DNA of 64,000 nucleotides from NCBI RefSeq assembly GCF_900119075.1, contig NZ_FPIP01000003.1:248001-312000 (forward strand). The letters are read 5' to 3'. This stretch comes from Ruminococcus flavefaciens (GTDB taxonomy: Bacteria; Bacillota; Clostridia; Oscillospirales; Ruminococcaceae). A program made the translations under genes and the position numbers. The notes under the pieces were generated by a model that was not told the DNA's origin, made no database searches, and saw only the letters and a program-made list of their open reading frames with translations. This document shows, piece by piece, positions 33,777 through 42,113 of this stretch; within the stretch, counting starts at the first letter, position 1, and every line of letters starts with the position of its first letter.

Positions 33777-34982
33777 ATGAAAAAAATTGGATTTGTTATC
33801 CCGTGGTACGGAGAAAATATCCCGGGCGGAGCTGAAATGGAGCTTCGCGAGGTCACAGACCACCTCCATGCGGCGGGAGTTGACCTTGAGATACTGTCCA
33901 CCTGCATAAAGGACGCAGGCTCGGACTGGAGCGAGAATTACAATAAAGAGGGCGTGGAAAAGACCTCAAAGGGCATCACCGTAAGGCGCTTCAAAGTAGA
34001 AAAACGTGATACTGCGGCTTTTGACGCAGTGAACGCAAAGCTTATGAAGGGACATCGCATTACTCCTGCGGAGGAGGATATCTTCCTGTCGGAAATGGTG
34101 AACTGCCCTCAGCTTTATGCCTATATGCAGGAGCACAGCGAGGAGTACTCCCTCTTTGTGTTCATACCATATCTGCTGTGTACAGCCTACAACGGCGCTA
34201 AGCTCTTCCCAAAGAAGTCGGTGTTCATACCCTGCTTCCACGACGAGGCTTACGCCTATATCAGCCGCTATAAGGAGCTCTTTCCCCAGACCGCAGGCAT
34301 GATATTCAATGCCCGTCCCGAGGCGGAGCTTGCCGAGAGACTTTTCGGCTTCTCACAGAGCGGCACTAAGACAATAGTCATGGGCATTGGCATGGATACG
34401 GGGATAGTCCCTGACGGAGAGGCTTTCCGCAGAAAATTCGGCATCGACAGTCCCTTTATCATATACGCAGGACGCAAGGACGAGGGCAAGAACGTCCACA
34501 CCCTTGTGAAGTATTTCTCGGAGTACATCAAGCGCCGCGATACCGACTTAAAGCTTGTTCTCATCGGCGGCGGAAGCATAGAGCTCCCTGCCGACTTAGT
34601 GAAGCAGAAGCGCATAATAGACCTTGGCTTCGTGGACAAGCAGGACAAGTACAACGGACAGGGTGCGGCAGAGTTCCTCTGTCAGCCCTCACGCAACGAG
34701 AGCTTCTCGCTGGTCATCATGGAGAGCTGGCTCTGCGGACGTCCCGTGCTGGTGCACAGCGGCTGCCCCGTAACGCGGAATTTCGTATCCGAGTCCAACG
34801 GCGGTCTTTATTTCGGGGATTATTTCGAGTTTGAGGGCTGTACCGACTGGTATCTTGCCAACAGGGACAAGGCAAAGCAAATGGGCATGAACGGCGGAGA
34901 ATACGTCCGCAGCAATTTCGCGTGGGACGTTATAGTTGAAAAGTACAGGAAGTTTTTCAGAGAGGTCATCGGAGAAGAATGA
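33777..34982 (+). CDS. GT4-family glycosyltransferase
   Basis: A 401-residue GT-B enzyme beginning KKIGFVIPWYGENIPGGAE. The donor half has IIYAGRKDEGKN and E-x7-E in ESFSLVIME, then SNGGLYFGDYFEFE. That last block recurs in the product of the next gene, so the two are likely tandem duplicates that diverged in acceptor. ATG 33777 follows AAGGAT; 12 further codons upstream are open but overlap the previous gene. The stop overlaps the next start by 4 bases. Confidence 0.88.
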   Translation: MKKIGFVIPWYGENIPGGAEMELREVTDHLHAAGVDLEILSTCIKDAGSDWSENYNKEGVEKTSKGITVRRFKVEKRDTAAFDAVNAKLMKGHRITPAEEDIFLSEMVNCPQLYAYMQEHSEEYSLFVFIPYLLCTAYNGAKLFPKKSVFIPCFHDEAYAYISRYKELFPQTAGMIFNARPEAELAERLFGFSQSGTKTIVMGIGMDTGIVPDGEAFRRKFGIDSPFIIYAGRKDEGKNVHTLVKYFSEYIKRRDTDLKLVLIGGGSIELPADLVKQKRIIDLGFVDKQDKYNGQGAAEFLCQPSRNESFSLVIMESWLCGRPVLVHSGCPVTRNFVSESNGGLYFGDYFEFEGCTDWYLANRDKAKQMGMNGGEYVRSNFAWDVIVEKYRKFFREVIGEE

Positions 34983-36163
34983 AAAGGATAGCGCTTGTAA
35001 ATCAGAGATACGGACTTGAAGTAAACGGCGGCTCGGAATACTACACCCGTCTTATTGCAGAGCGCCTTGCTTCTGAATTTGAGGTGGACGTCATAACCAC
35101 AAAGGCTCTGGAATACACCACATGGGAGAATTATTACAAAGCCGACGAGGAGGACATAAACGGAGTACACGTTCTCCGTTTCCCTGTTGAGAAGCTCCGC
35201 GCAAAGGATTTCAACGAATTCAACGGCAGGTACCTCAATTCTGGCGTTGCAAACTACAATACCGAGACAGAGGAAAAGTGGTTCGAGAAGCAGGGACCTT
35301 ATTCTCCTGCGGCTATAAACTATATCCGTGAAAACAAAGATAAGTACGACATGTTCATCTTCGTGACCTATCTCTACTACCTCACCGTAAAGGGACTTCC
35401 CGAGGTGGCTGAAAAGTCCATACTCATACCCACAGCCCATGAGGAGCCCTTCATACATTTCAAGACCTATGAGAACTTTTTCAAGCTCCCTAAAGCCTTC
35501 GTTTTCCTCACAGACGAGGAAAAGGCGCTGGTGCAGGGACTTTTTGACTGTAAGGACAAGCCCTGCCGCGTAATGGGCACGGGCGTTGAGGTGCCATGCG
35601 AGCCCGATGAAACAGGCTTCCGCAGCAAATACGGCATCGATGGCGACTACATCATATACGTGGGACGTATCGACGAGGGCAAATGCTGTCCCGAGCTTTT
35701 CAGGTACTTTCAGGAGTACAAAAAGCGCCGTCCCGACAGCGGTCTCAAGCTTGTCCTCATGGGCAAGCCAGTCTGCGAGATTCCAAAGGACAAGGACATC
35801 ATAAGTCTGGGCTTTGTCAGCGAGGAGGACAAATTCAGCGGCATATCGGGCGCGAAGTGCCTTGTGCTGCCCTCTGCTTTCGAGAGCCTTTCAATATCCG
35901 TTCTTGAAGCTATGACGCTTTCCGTGCCCGTTATCGTAAACGGCGTGTGCGAGGTGCTGAAAGGTCACTGCGTAAAGAGCAACGGCGGACTTTATTACAC
36001 TGATTATTTTGAATTTGAGGGTGTGCTGGACTATATTTTCTCTCACCCCGAGGAATACAGCATAATGCGCCGAAATGCAAAAGCCTACATTGACAGCAAT
36101 TATCGCTGGGAGGTAATAATGCGCAATTTCAGTGAGATGATAAACCATATCTGTGAGGAGTGA
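34979..36163 (+). CDS. GT4-family glycosyltransferase, paralogue of the preceding one
   Basis: A 394-residue GT-B enzyme beginning KRIALVNQRYGLEVNGGSE. The donor half has IIYVGRIDEGKC, E-x7-E in ESLSISVLE, and SNGGLYYTDYFEFEG, close to the matching block of the upstream enzyme. Start ATG overlaps the upstream stop (ATGA). Paralogous neighbours suggest successive additions of the same or similar sugars (inference). Confidence 0.88.
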   Translation: MKRIALVNQRYGLEVNGGSEYYTRLIAERLASEFEVDVITTKALEYTTWENYYKADEEDINGVHVLRFPVEKLRAKDFNEFNGRYLNSGVANYNTETEEKWFEKQGPYSPAAINYIRENKDKYDMFIFVTYLYYLTVKGLPEVAEKSILIPTAHEEPFIHFKTYENFFKLPKAFVFLTDEEKALVQGLFDCKDKPCRVMGTGVEVPCEPDETGFRSKYGIDGDYIIYVGRIDEGKCCPELFRYFQEYKKRRPDSGLKLVLMGKPVCEIPKDKDIISLGFVSEEDKFSGISGAKCLVLPSAFESLSISVLEAMTLSVPVIVNGVCEVLKGHCVKSNGGLYYTDYFEFEGVLDYIFSHPEEYSIMRRNAKAYIDSNYRWEVIMRNFSEMINHICEE

Positions 36164-36172
36164 ATATAATAA

Positions 36173-38641
36173 ATGATATTTTCAGCGGTCTGCTTGGTGG
36201 GAGTTATATTCTCTGTACTGAGCGCTGTTATCTGGTTTAAGAAGAAAAACATCATAGAAGCTGTGACAATGGGCGTGATAATGTGGTTCTTTGCCCATAT
36301 ATTCGCAAGCATGGGACTCTTTGTCATTGACAGATACACTGTTTCCAGGGCAGGCGCAGGAGCTGCGCTTATCTGCGGAGCCGTCCTCGGTCTGGTTCTG
36401 TTCCTTGACAAGGGAAAATTCTTCCGCAAAAGACATACCGTCGGTCATGAGTTCTCCGTAAAGGAAATGCTCATACCAATAGTTATAGCCGTTCTTGCGA
36501 TACCCTTTGTGTCACAGAAGAATTACTTCTTCGGCATGGGACAGGACGAGGGCGTTTATCAGACGCAGGCGATACTCTTTATGAACGGCGATACCAAGCG
36601 CCAGAAAACTCTTGAAGAGTACTACGACCTTACCACCGAACAGGAAAAGGAAGCCTTTGCGTACAACGCCAAGCACCACCTTGCAGGCTTTGATATACAG
36701 CCCGAGGATTATCCTGATACCGTGTATGACAGGAGCAAGGGACCTGCTTCGGGTATAATCCACGGTATCCCCACATATTCCTCACTCCTTGCCACATGGG
36801 GCAAGCTTTTCGGAATGGAGCATATGCAGGATTTCGAGACCATACTCTATGTGTGCCTGATATTCCTGATGTACTTCATAAGCCGCAATATGAAGCTGAA
36901 GGAGACTACCGCCGCCTGCGTATGCGCAGCCTCGGCGCTTGCTCCCGTTGTGATATGGGTGGCAAAGTCGTCCCTTACGGAAATGCTCCTTGCGCTTATC
37001 CCTGCGGTGTTCCTGTACTTTATGACAGACGAGGATTATCCCGACCATAAATGGCTGTCGGTGATACCTGTAGCGGTATTCGGCTGCTATCACGTTTCGC
37101 TTTACACCATGATACCCATGTTCGTGATGATATACGGCGGAATGTACGTATTCACCCGTCAGCGCCAGTTCGCAGTGCTCCTGCCTGTTACCATAGCAGG
37201 ATACTTTGCAAGCTACCTGATGATGAGACACGTACAGCCGATGTATACCATGAACAATTACAGTCCTCTGTTTGTGGGCGGAATAACAGTACATGACATA
37301 ACTACAGTCGTTATTATCGGCTCTGCTGCGGCATTTGCTGCTTCTCTGATATTCATTGCTGTAGTAAAAAAGCGCACCAAGCAGAACTTCAATCCTGCAA
37401 GATTTACCCGAAAGGCTTCGGAATCAAAGCTTTTCCGCAATCTTCTGAGGGTAATGCTCATTATCCCCGTTGCATTCATAGCTGTTAAAGCGCTGCTCAG
37501 CTTCGACAGCTGGGAGTACCTCAATCACCTTACGCTGTGGGGCTTTGCAGGCTGTACGGGACTCATACTTTTCCCTCTCGGTCTGATACTTGCCTTTGTG
37601 AACGTAAAGTTTTTTGCCGAGCGCCAGCAGAGACTTGTGCTTTTCATAATGTTCTTCTACTGCATTCTTGTTTATTCTGCGTTCCTGCGCTATCAGATAC
37701 AGCATTACTACTACTATTCACGTTATCTTGCACCTTTCATACCTGTTGCGGTGCTGTTCTGCGCGTCTGCGGCAGACCGCTTCGGCGGAAAGCTGCTTAT
37801 CCCCGTAACTGCTGTGGGACTGCTTTATATAGCTCCCTTTGACGCATATCTTATGGGACATAAGGACGATTCGCGCATAGAGTGGAGCATACTCGAGGAT
37901 ATCGCAGACTTCGGTGGAGAAAACGATTGTATCGTGATATCTCCTAAGTACACCACGAAGCTCTGGCTGCCTGTGCGCTCTATGACAGGAGCAAAGGTAG
38001 TCCCCGAGGACGAGAACGACGCAGGTCAGATAGACAGGCTTGCGGCAAGATACGGCAGAGTCCTTGTGCTTACCGAGAAAATGATGGACGACGAGGACTT
38101 CTCAATAATGTATTCAAACAGAATGCACAGCATAGAGGACGACCTCAACCACAGAGGCAGGATAGTTCCTTTCTCAAAGCATTTCATCACCTATGATGAC
38201 GACATCAGGATATATTCCTACGACAAGTACAGATTCATGTACACTGCCGCAGGAGATTACGCGAAAATGAGCGGAGTTTCAGGTCTTGAGACTTATTTCT
38301 GCTGGACAGACAGCGAAGAGGCTCAGATAGAGTGCGGACTTTACCCCGGCGATTATGATGTAACATTGGAGCTTGGCTGCGAAATGCCCCTTGAAGCAAT
38401 GGGTGTGAACGAGGTAAAGGTAACGATGCTCCTTAACGGCAAGGAGATAGGCACGGATACCATAACTGCTGAAAACAACGGTCAGCCGCTCCATTTCAGT
38501 GCAGATGAGGAACAGGTCAGGGAAGGCGAGAACATACTGACCATATGCTGTCCGCTGTGGAAGGCGGCGCTTTCAAATCCTGTTGACACACGTGAACTGG
38601 GAGTACCTGTAAAGTCAGTCCGCTTTTCGTCGGCTGCATAA
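36173..38641 (+). CDS. Large multi-spanning membrane protein, probable GT-C-type transferase
   Basis: An 822-residue protein with about 12 or more membrane helices in residues 1-560 and a soluble, probably extracytoplasmic, C-terminal part of about 260 residues. An early periplasmic-side loop carries GMGQDEGVYQTQA: acidic residues after the first helices fit the catalytic loop of GT-C enzymes that use polyprenyl-linked sugars. No exact family is recognised. It lies 9 bases after the GT4 genes and just before a GT2 enzyme of the polyprenyl-phosphate-sugar synthase type, which could supply its donor (inference). Confidence 0.7.
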   Translation: MIFSAVCLVGVIFSVLSAVIWFKKKNIIEAVTMGVIMWFFAHIFASMGLFVIDRYTVSRAGAGAALICGAVLGLVLFLDKGKFFRKRHTVGHEFSVKEMLIPIVIAVLAIPFVSQKNYFFGMGQDEGVYQTQAILFMNGDTKRQKTLEEYYDLTTEQEKEAFAYNAKHHLAGFDIQPEDYPDTVYDRSKGPASGIIHGIPTYSSLLATWGKLFGMEHMQDFETILYVCLIFLMYFISRNMKLKETTAACVCAASALAPVVIWVAKSSLTEMLLALIPAVFLYFMTDEDYPDHKWLSVIPVAVFGCYHVSLYTMIPMFVMIYGGMYVFTRQRQFAVLLPVTIAGYFASYLMMRHVQPMYTMNNYSPLFVGGITVHDITTVVIIGSAAAFAASLIFIAVVKKRTKQNFNPARFTRKASESKLFRNLLRVMLIIPVAFIAVKALLSFDSWEYLNHLTLWGFAGCTGLILFPLGLILAFVNVKFFAERQQRLVLFIMFFYCILVYSAFLRYQIQHYYYYSRYLAPFIPVAVLFCASAADRFGGKLLIPVTAVGLLYIAPFDAYLMGHKDDSRIEWSILEDIADFGGENDCIVISPKYTTKLWLPVRSMTGAKVVPEDENDAGQIDRLAARYGRVLVLTEKMMDDEDFSIMYSNRMHSIEDDLNHRGRIVPFSKHFITYDDDIRIYSYDKYRFMYTAAGDYAKMSGVSGLETYFCWTDSEEAQIECGLYPGDYDVTLELGCEMPLEAMGVNEVKVTMLLNGKEIGTDTITAENNGQPLHFSADEEQVREGENILTICCPLWKAALSNPVDTRELGVPVKSVRFSSAA

Positions 38642-38658
38642 AGAAAGGATATGAAAAT

Positions 38659-39660
38659 ATGAAGCTTATCATTCAGATACCATGCTATAACGAGGAAAAA
38701 ACGCTGGAGCTGGCATACAACGACCTGCCCAGACATATAGACGGTATCGACACCATAGAATATCTCATAATCAACGACGGCAGCAAGGACAATACCGTAG
38801 CCCGTGCCCGTGAGCTTGGATTTCATCATATAGTTTCATTCAAGCGCAACAAGGGACTTGCCAAGGGCTTTATGGCAGGTATCGACGCCTGCCTGCATCT
38901 CGGTGCTGATATCATCGTCAATACAGACGCGGATAATCAGTACTGCGGTGCGGATATCGAGAAGATAGTCCGCCCGATAATCGACCAGAAGGCTGATATC
39001 GTTATCGGAGAGCGTCCTATCGACCAGACCGAGCACTTCTCATGGAAGAAGAAAAAGTTCCAGCACCTTGGAAGCTGGGTAGTCCGTGTAGCTTCGGGTA
39101 CCGATATCCCCGACGCCCCCAGCGGCTTCAGAGCATATTCCCGTGACGCCGCACTGAGACTCAACGTTGTAAATGAATATACATATACTCTCGAAACTAT
39201 CATTCAGGCAGGAAACAATAAAACTGCCATGACATCTGTTCCCATAAGAACAAATCCCGAGACCAGACCGTCCCGTCTGTTTTCGAGTATGTGGCGCTAT
39301 ATGAAGCGCTCATCAACGGTAATAACACGTTCATTCGTAATGTACAAGCCCCTGACCTTTTTCATGACTATCGGACTTGTACTGCTTCTTATCGGCGGAG
39401 TACTGGGCGTAAGATTCCTTATCCTTATGGCTGTCGGCGAGGGCAGCGGACACGTACAGTCCCTTATCCTGACGGCTATCCTCATTATGATGGGCTTCCA
39501 GACCATAACCATAGGACTTCTTGGAGATACTATCTCCGCTAACAGAAAGCTCCTTGAGGACGTTCAGTACAGGGTGAGAAAAATGGAGTGCGGCAAGAGC
39601 GACGAGGAGCTCCGCTCTGAGGCAAAAAACGCAGGCACTGAAAAGGTGGAGAGCAAATGA
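38659..39660 (+). CDS. GT2-family glycosyltransferase, polyprenyl-phosphate sugar synthase-like
   Basis: A 333-residue GT-A enzyme with the N-terminal IIQIPCYNEEKTLE, a NDGSKDNT loop, the metal-binding TDADNQY, and two C-terminal membrane helices (about 229-255 and 268-290). This layout matches enzymes that load a sugar onto a polyprenyl phosphate. It follows the GT-C-like gene by 17 bases and could make its lipid-linked donor. Its stop overlaps the next gene by 4 bases. Confidence 0.87.
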   Translation: MKLIIQIPCYNEEKTLELAYNDLPRHIDGIDTIEYLIINDGSKDNTVARARELGFHHIVSFKRNKGLAKGFMAGIDACLHLGADIIVNTDADNQYCGADIEKIVRPIIDQKADIVIGERPIDQTEHFSWKKKKFQHLGSWVVRVASGTDIPDAPSGFRAYSRDAALRLNVVNEYTYTLETIIQAGNNKTAMTSVPIRTNPETRPSRLFSSMWRYMKRSSTVITRSFVMYKPLTFFMTIGLVLLLIGGVLGVRFLILMAVGEGSGHVQSLILTAILIMMGFQTITIGLLGDTISANRKLLEDVQYRVRKMECGKSDEELRSEAKNAGTEKVESK

Positions 39661-40817
39661 GCGAGAAAAAGAAAAGAAAAAAGGTCGTAATGATAGGTCC
39701 CGTTTACCCGTATAAGGGCGGAATAGCCTATAATTGCGCAACTATGATAAACAGCCTTAAAAAGCGTTTCAACGTAAAGACTGTTTCCTATAAGATGCAG
39801 TATCCGAAGATACTCTTTCATCAGGAGCAGAAGGACTACAGCAACAGCCTTTTCAAGATAGACGACGCACAGTTCCTTATCAATACCGCAAATCCCTTCA
39901 ACTGGATAACTACAGCCCGTAAAATAAAGAAAATGCGTCCCGATTTCATAGTGATACACTGGTGGCACCCCTATTTTGCACCGTGCTACGGCTGTCTCTC
40001 GTTTATGCTCAGGAAGATACCGCGCATATTCATATGCCATAATGTATTCCCTCACGAGCATTTCCCCATGCAGCGATTCCTTGCGAAGTTCGCCCTCAAG
40101 CGCGGCTCCGCTTATATAACCCACTCAGTCTCTGACGCCGAGGACCTCAAGCAGATAAAGAGCAAGCCCATATTCAAGGCGGCAGACCTGCCCGTACACA
40201 ATCAGTACAACCTCCACCACCTTACAAAGGAGGAGGGCAGAAAGCAGGCAGGCATAGCTCCAGAGAAGAAGATACTGCTCTTTTTCGGTTTTGTCCGCGA
40301 GTATAAGGGACTTCGCCATATTATCAAGGCAATGCCCGAGATAGTGAAGTACGATCCGAATATCGAGCTTTGGGTAGTGGGAGAATTCCGCGATGACAAG
40401 GAAAGCTACATGGAGCTCATCAAAAAGGGCGGAGCAGAGAGCAATATCAAAATAGTTGACGGCTATATCCCCGATAACGAGATAGAGAAGTATTTTGCCT
40501 CCTGCGATATAGTTGTACTGCCCTATGAGTCCGCAACACAGAGCGGTATCGTGCAGATGGCATACGGCTTTGACAAGCCCGTTATCGTTACCGATGTAGG
40601 CGGGATCCCCGAGGTAGTCGACGAGGGCAAAACAGGCTATATCGTACCGCCTAAGGATCACCACGCCCTTGCAGAGGCTGTTAAGAAGTTCTACAGCGAG
40701 GGTAATGCCGACGAGATGACGAATTACGTCCGCGCCGAGGCAAACAGGCGTTCATGGGACGTTATGGTGGATAATATCGAGGAGCTTTACGAAAAGGCGA
40801 AGCGCCATGAAAGATAA
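39657..40817 (+). CDS. GT4-family glycosyltransferase
   Basis: A 386-residue GT-B enzyme opening VVMIGPVYPYKGGIAYN, with LLFFGFVREYKGL in the donor half and the variant donor motif ESATQSGIVQMAYGFDKPVI, which replaces the usual E-x7-E. A basic start (SEKKKRKK) could hold it at the membrane. It overlaps both neighbours (4 bases with GT2, 11 bases with UPF0104). Donor unknown. Confidence 0.87.
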   Translation: MSEKKKRKKVVMIGPVYPYKGGIAYNCATMINSLKKRFNVKTVSYKMQYPKILFHQEQKDYSNSLFKIDDAQFLINTANPFNWITTARKIKKMRPDFIVIHWWHPYFAPCYGCLSFMLRKIPRIFICHNVFPHEHFPMQRFLAKFALKRGSAYITHSVSDAEDLKQIKSKPIFKAADLPVHNQYNLHHLTKEEGRKQAGIAPEKKILLFFGFVREYKGLRHIIKAMPEIVKYDPNIELWVVGEFRDDKESYMELIKKGGAESNIKIVDGYIPDNEIEKYFASCDIVVLPYESATQSGIVQMAYGFDKPVIVTDVGGIPEVVDEGKTGYIVPPKDHHALAEAVKKFYSEGNADEMTNYVRAEANRRSWDVMVDNIEELYEKAKRHER

Positions 40818-41745
40818 GATAAATCTCAAAAAGCTGATGAAGCTTGCAGGACATCTTGTTGTCATTGCGGCTCTCGCATTCGTTGTCAAAAAGATAATCG
40901 ACATGGACATAAAGCTGAGCGACCTCAGCTCGCCCCGTGTCATAGCGGCATTTGCGGTAAGTTTCGTGATACAGACCGCGCAGATACTCATAGGCTGCTG
41001 GTCGTGGCTGCTGTTCACTCGGTCACTTTCGGGACAGAAGATACCCTATTCTGCGGCAATGCCTGTTTTCACACGCTCCAACATCTACAAGTATCTCCCC
41101 GGAAACGTTTTCCAGTACGTTGGACGGAATCAGCTTGCTGCTGATATGAAGATAAGCCATGTGGACGTTGCCTGCGCAACGGTTCTGGACGTACTTTTCT
41201 GCGTGTTCTGGACGGGAGTCGTATCAGTGCTGCTCCTTGGCGGCAGGATAGCGGAGCTTCTCGGCAAATACGGCAAAAATCTGGCTGTCGTGGGAGCTGT
41301 GGGAGTGCTGTTCCTCATAGCAGTTTTCATAGTGCTCAGGCTTAAATTCCGCGACAGGGTAAAGGAATATCTTTCGCGCTATTCAAAGGCGTTTGAAAAG
41401 GAAAACCGAAAGCAGCTCCTTTGCGGTATATTCTACTATTTTGTTCATAACTGCGTATCGGCGGCAATGTACATGAGTTGTCTGGCGCTTATGGTGCCGC
41501 AGGCTGATGCGAAAGAGCTCGCCGCTCTTACGGGAGCTTTCCTCTTTGCGTGGATAATCGGCTTTGTTACCCCCGGAGCTCCCGGCGGTATCGGCATACG
41601 TGAGGGAGTAATGCTCTTCGTATGCGGAGACCGGTTTGCGGACAGGATAGTGCTGTTCGTTCTGGTAATGAGGATAGCGTCGGTATTTGCCGATGTAGCG
41701 GCGTTTCTTATCGGCAGGCTTTACGGCAGAGAAAAGAGCCGTTAG
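40807..41745 (+). CDS. UPF0104/LPG-synthase-type membrane protein
   Basis: A 312-residue protein with about eight membrane helices and the family signature FVTPGAPGGIGIREG. Relatives include the membrane domain of MprF (a lipid flippase) and AglD-like proteins in glycosylation loci, so a role in flipping a lipid-linked intermediate is plausible (inference). It overlaps the preceding glycosyltransferase by 11 bases and ends the export operon. Its last codons and stop (AGCCGTTAG) are the left end of a dispersed repeat, as for prmC. Confidence 0.85.
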   Translation: MKDKINLKKLMKLAGHLVVIAALAFVVKKIIDMDIKLSDLSSPRVIAAFAVSFVIQTAQILIGCWSWLLFTRSLSGQKIPYSAAMPVFTRSNIYKYLPGNVFQYVGRNQLAADMKISHVDVACATVLDVLFCVFWTGVVSVLLLGGRIAELLGKYGKNLAVVGAVGVLFLIAVFIVLRLKFRDRVKEYLSRYSKAFEKENRKQLLCGIFYYFVHNCVSAAMYMSCLALMVPQADAKELAALTGAFLFAWIIGFVTPGAPGGIGIREGVMLFVCGDRFADRIVLFVLVMRIASVFADVAAFLIGRLYGREKSR

Positions 41746-41770
41746 CCAATTGTAGGGGACGACGTCCAAA
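41737..41770. repeat. TGTAGGGG-family repeat, left part, overlapping the end of a gene
   Basis: AGCCGTTAGCCAATTGTAGG followed by GGACGACGTCC. The first nine bases code for the last two residues and the stop of the UPF0104 gene. Compare 18131, where the same bases end prmC. Confidence 0.75.
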
Positions 41771-41797
41771 ATTTGAGAAAATAACTCTATAACGCAA

Positions 41798-41825
41798 AAA
41801 AAGCAGCCCGAATGGGCTGCTTTTT
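41798..41825 (+). terminator. Intrinsic terminator, bidirectional
   Basis: AAAAAGCAGCCC-GAAT-GGGCTGCTTTTT: a 12-bp stem with A-run and T-run. It ends the export operon and, on the other strand, the small zinc-ribbon gene. Confidence 0.93.
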
Positions 41826-41831
41826 GTAGTT

Positions 41832-42062
41832 TTACGGCATTTTTTCGTTTAACTCGTCCAGCAGGTCAAGCGTCCTGAACACTTTATCGCAGGTCTTGCA
41901 CTGCCAGTCGCAGTCGCTCTTTTTTGCCTTTTTATGGAGCAGTTCAAGAGAATTTTCGCATAGCGGACATGGAGCGCTTTCGCCGTTCCAGAGCTTTTTC
42001 AGAAATGTGAGGATTTCCTTTCGTGAGTGCATTTTTAGTTCGTTTAGTGTTATCTTTTCCAT
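41832..42062 (-). CDS. Small zinc-ribbon protein of unknown function
   Basis: A 76-residue protein with C32-x-x-C35 and C55-x-x-C58, spaced as in a zinc ribbon, after a short helical N terminus. It starts behind GAGGA and ends at the shared terminator, 51 bases downstream of metH on the same strand. No further family is recognised. It could be a DNA/RNA-binding or structural zinc protein. Confidence 0.7.
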   Translation of the reverse strand: MEKITLNELKMHSRKEILTFLKKLWNGESAPCPLCENSLELLHKKAKKSDCDWQCKTCDKVFRTLDLLDELNEKMP

Positions 42063-42113
42063 GATATTATCCTCATAAAAGGGCAGAAATGTTGATTTTC
42101 GGGCGGATAGTAC

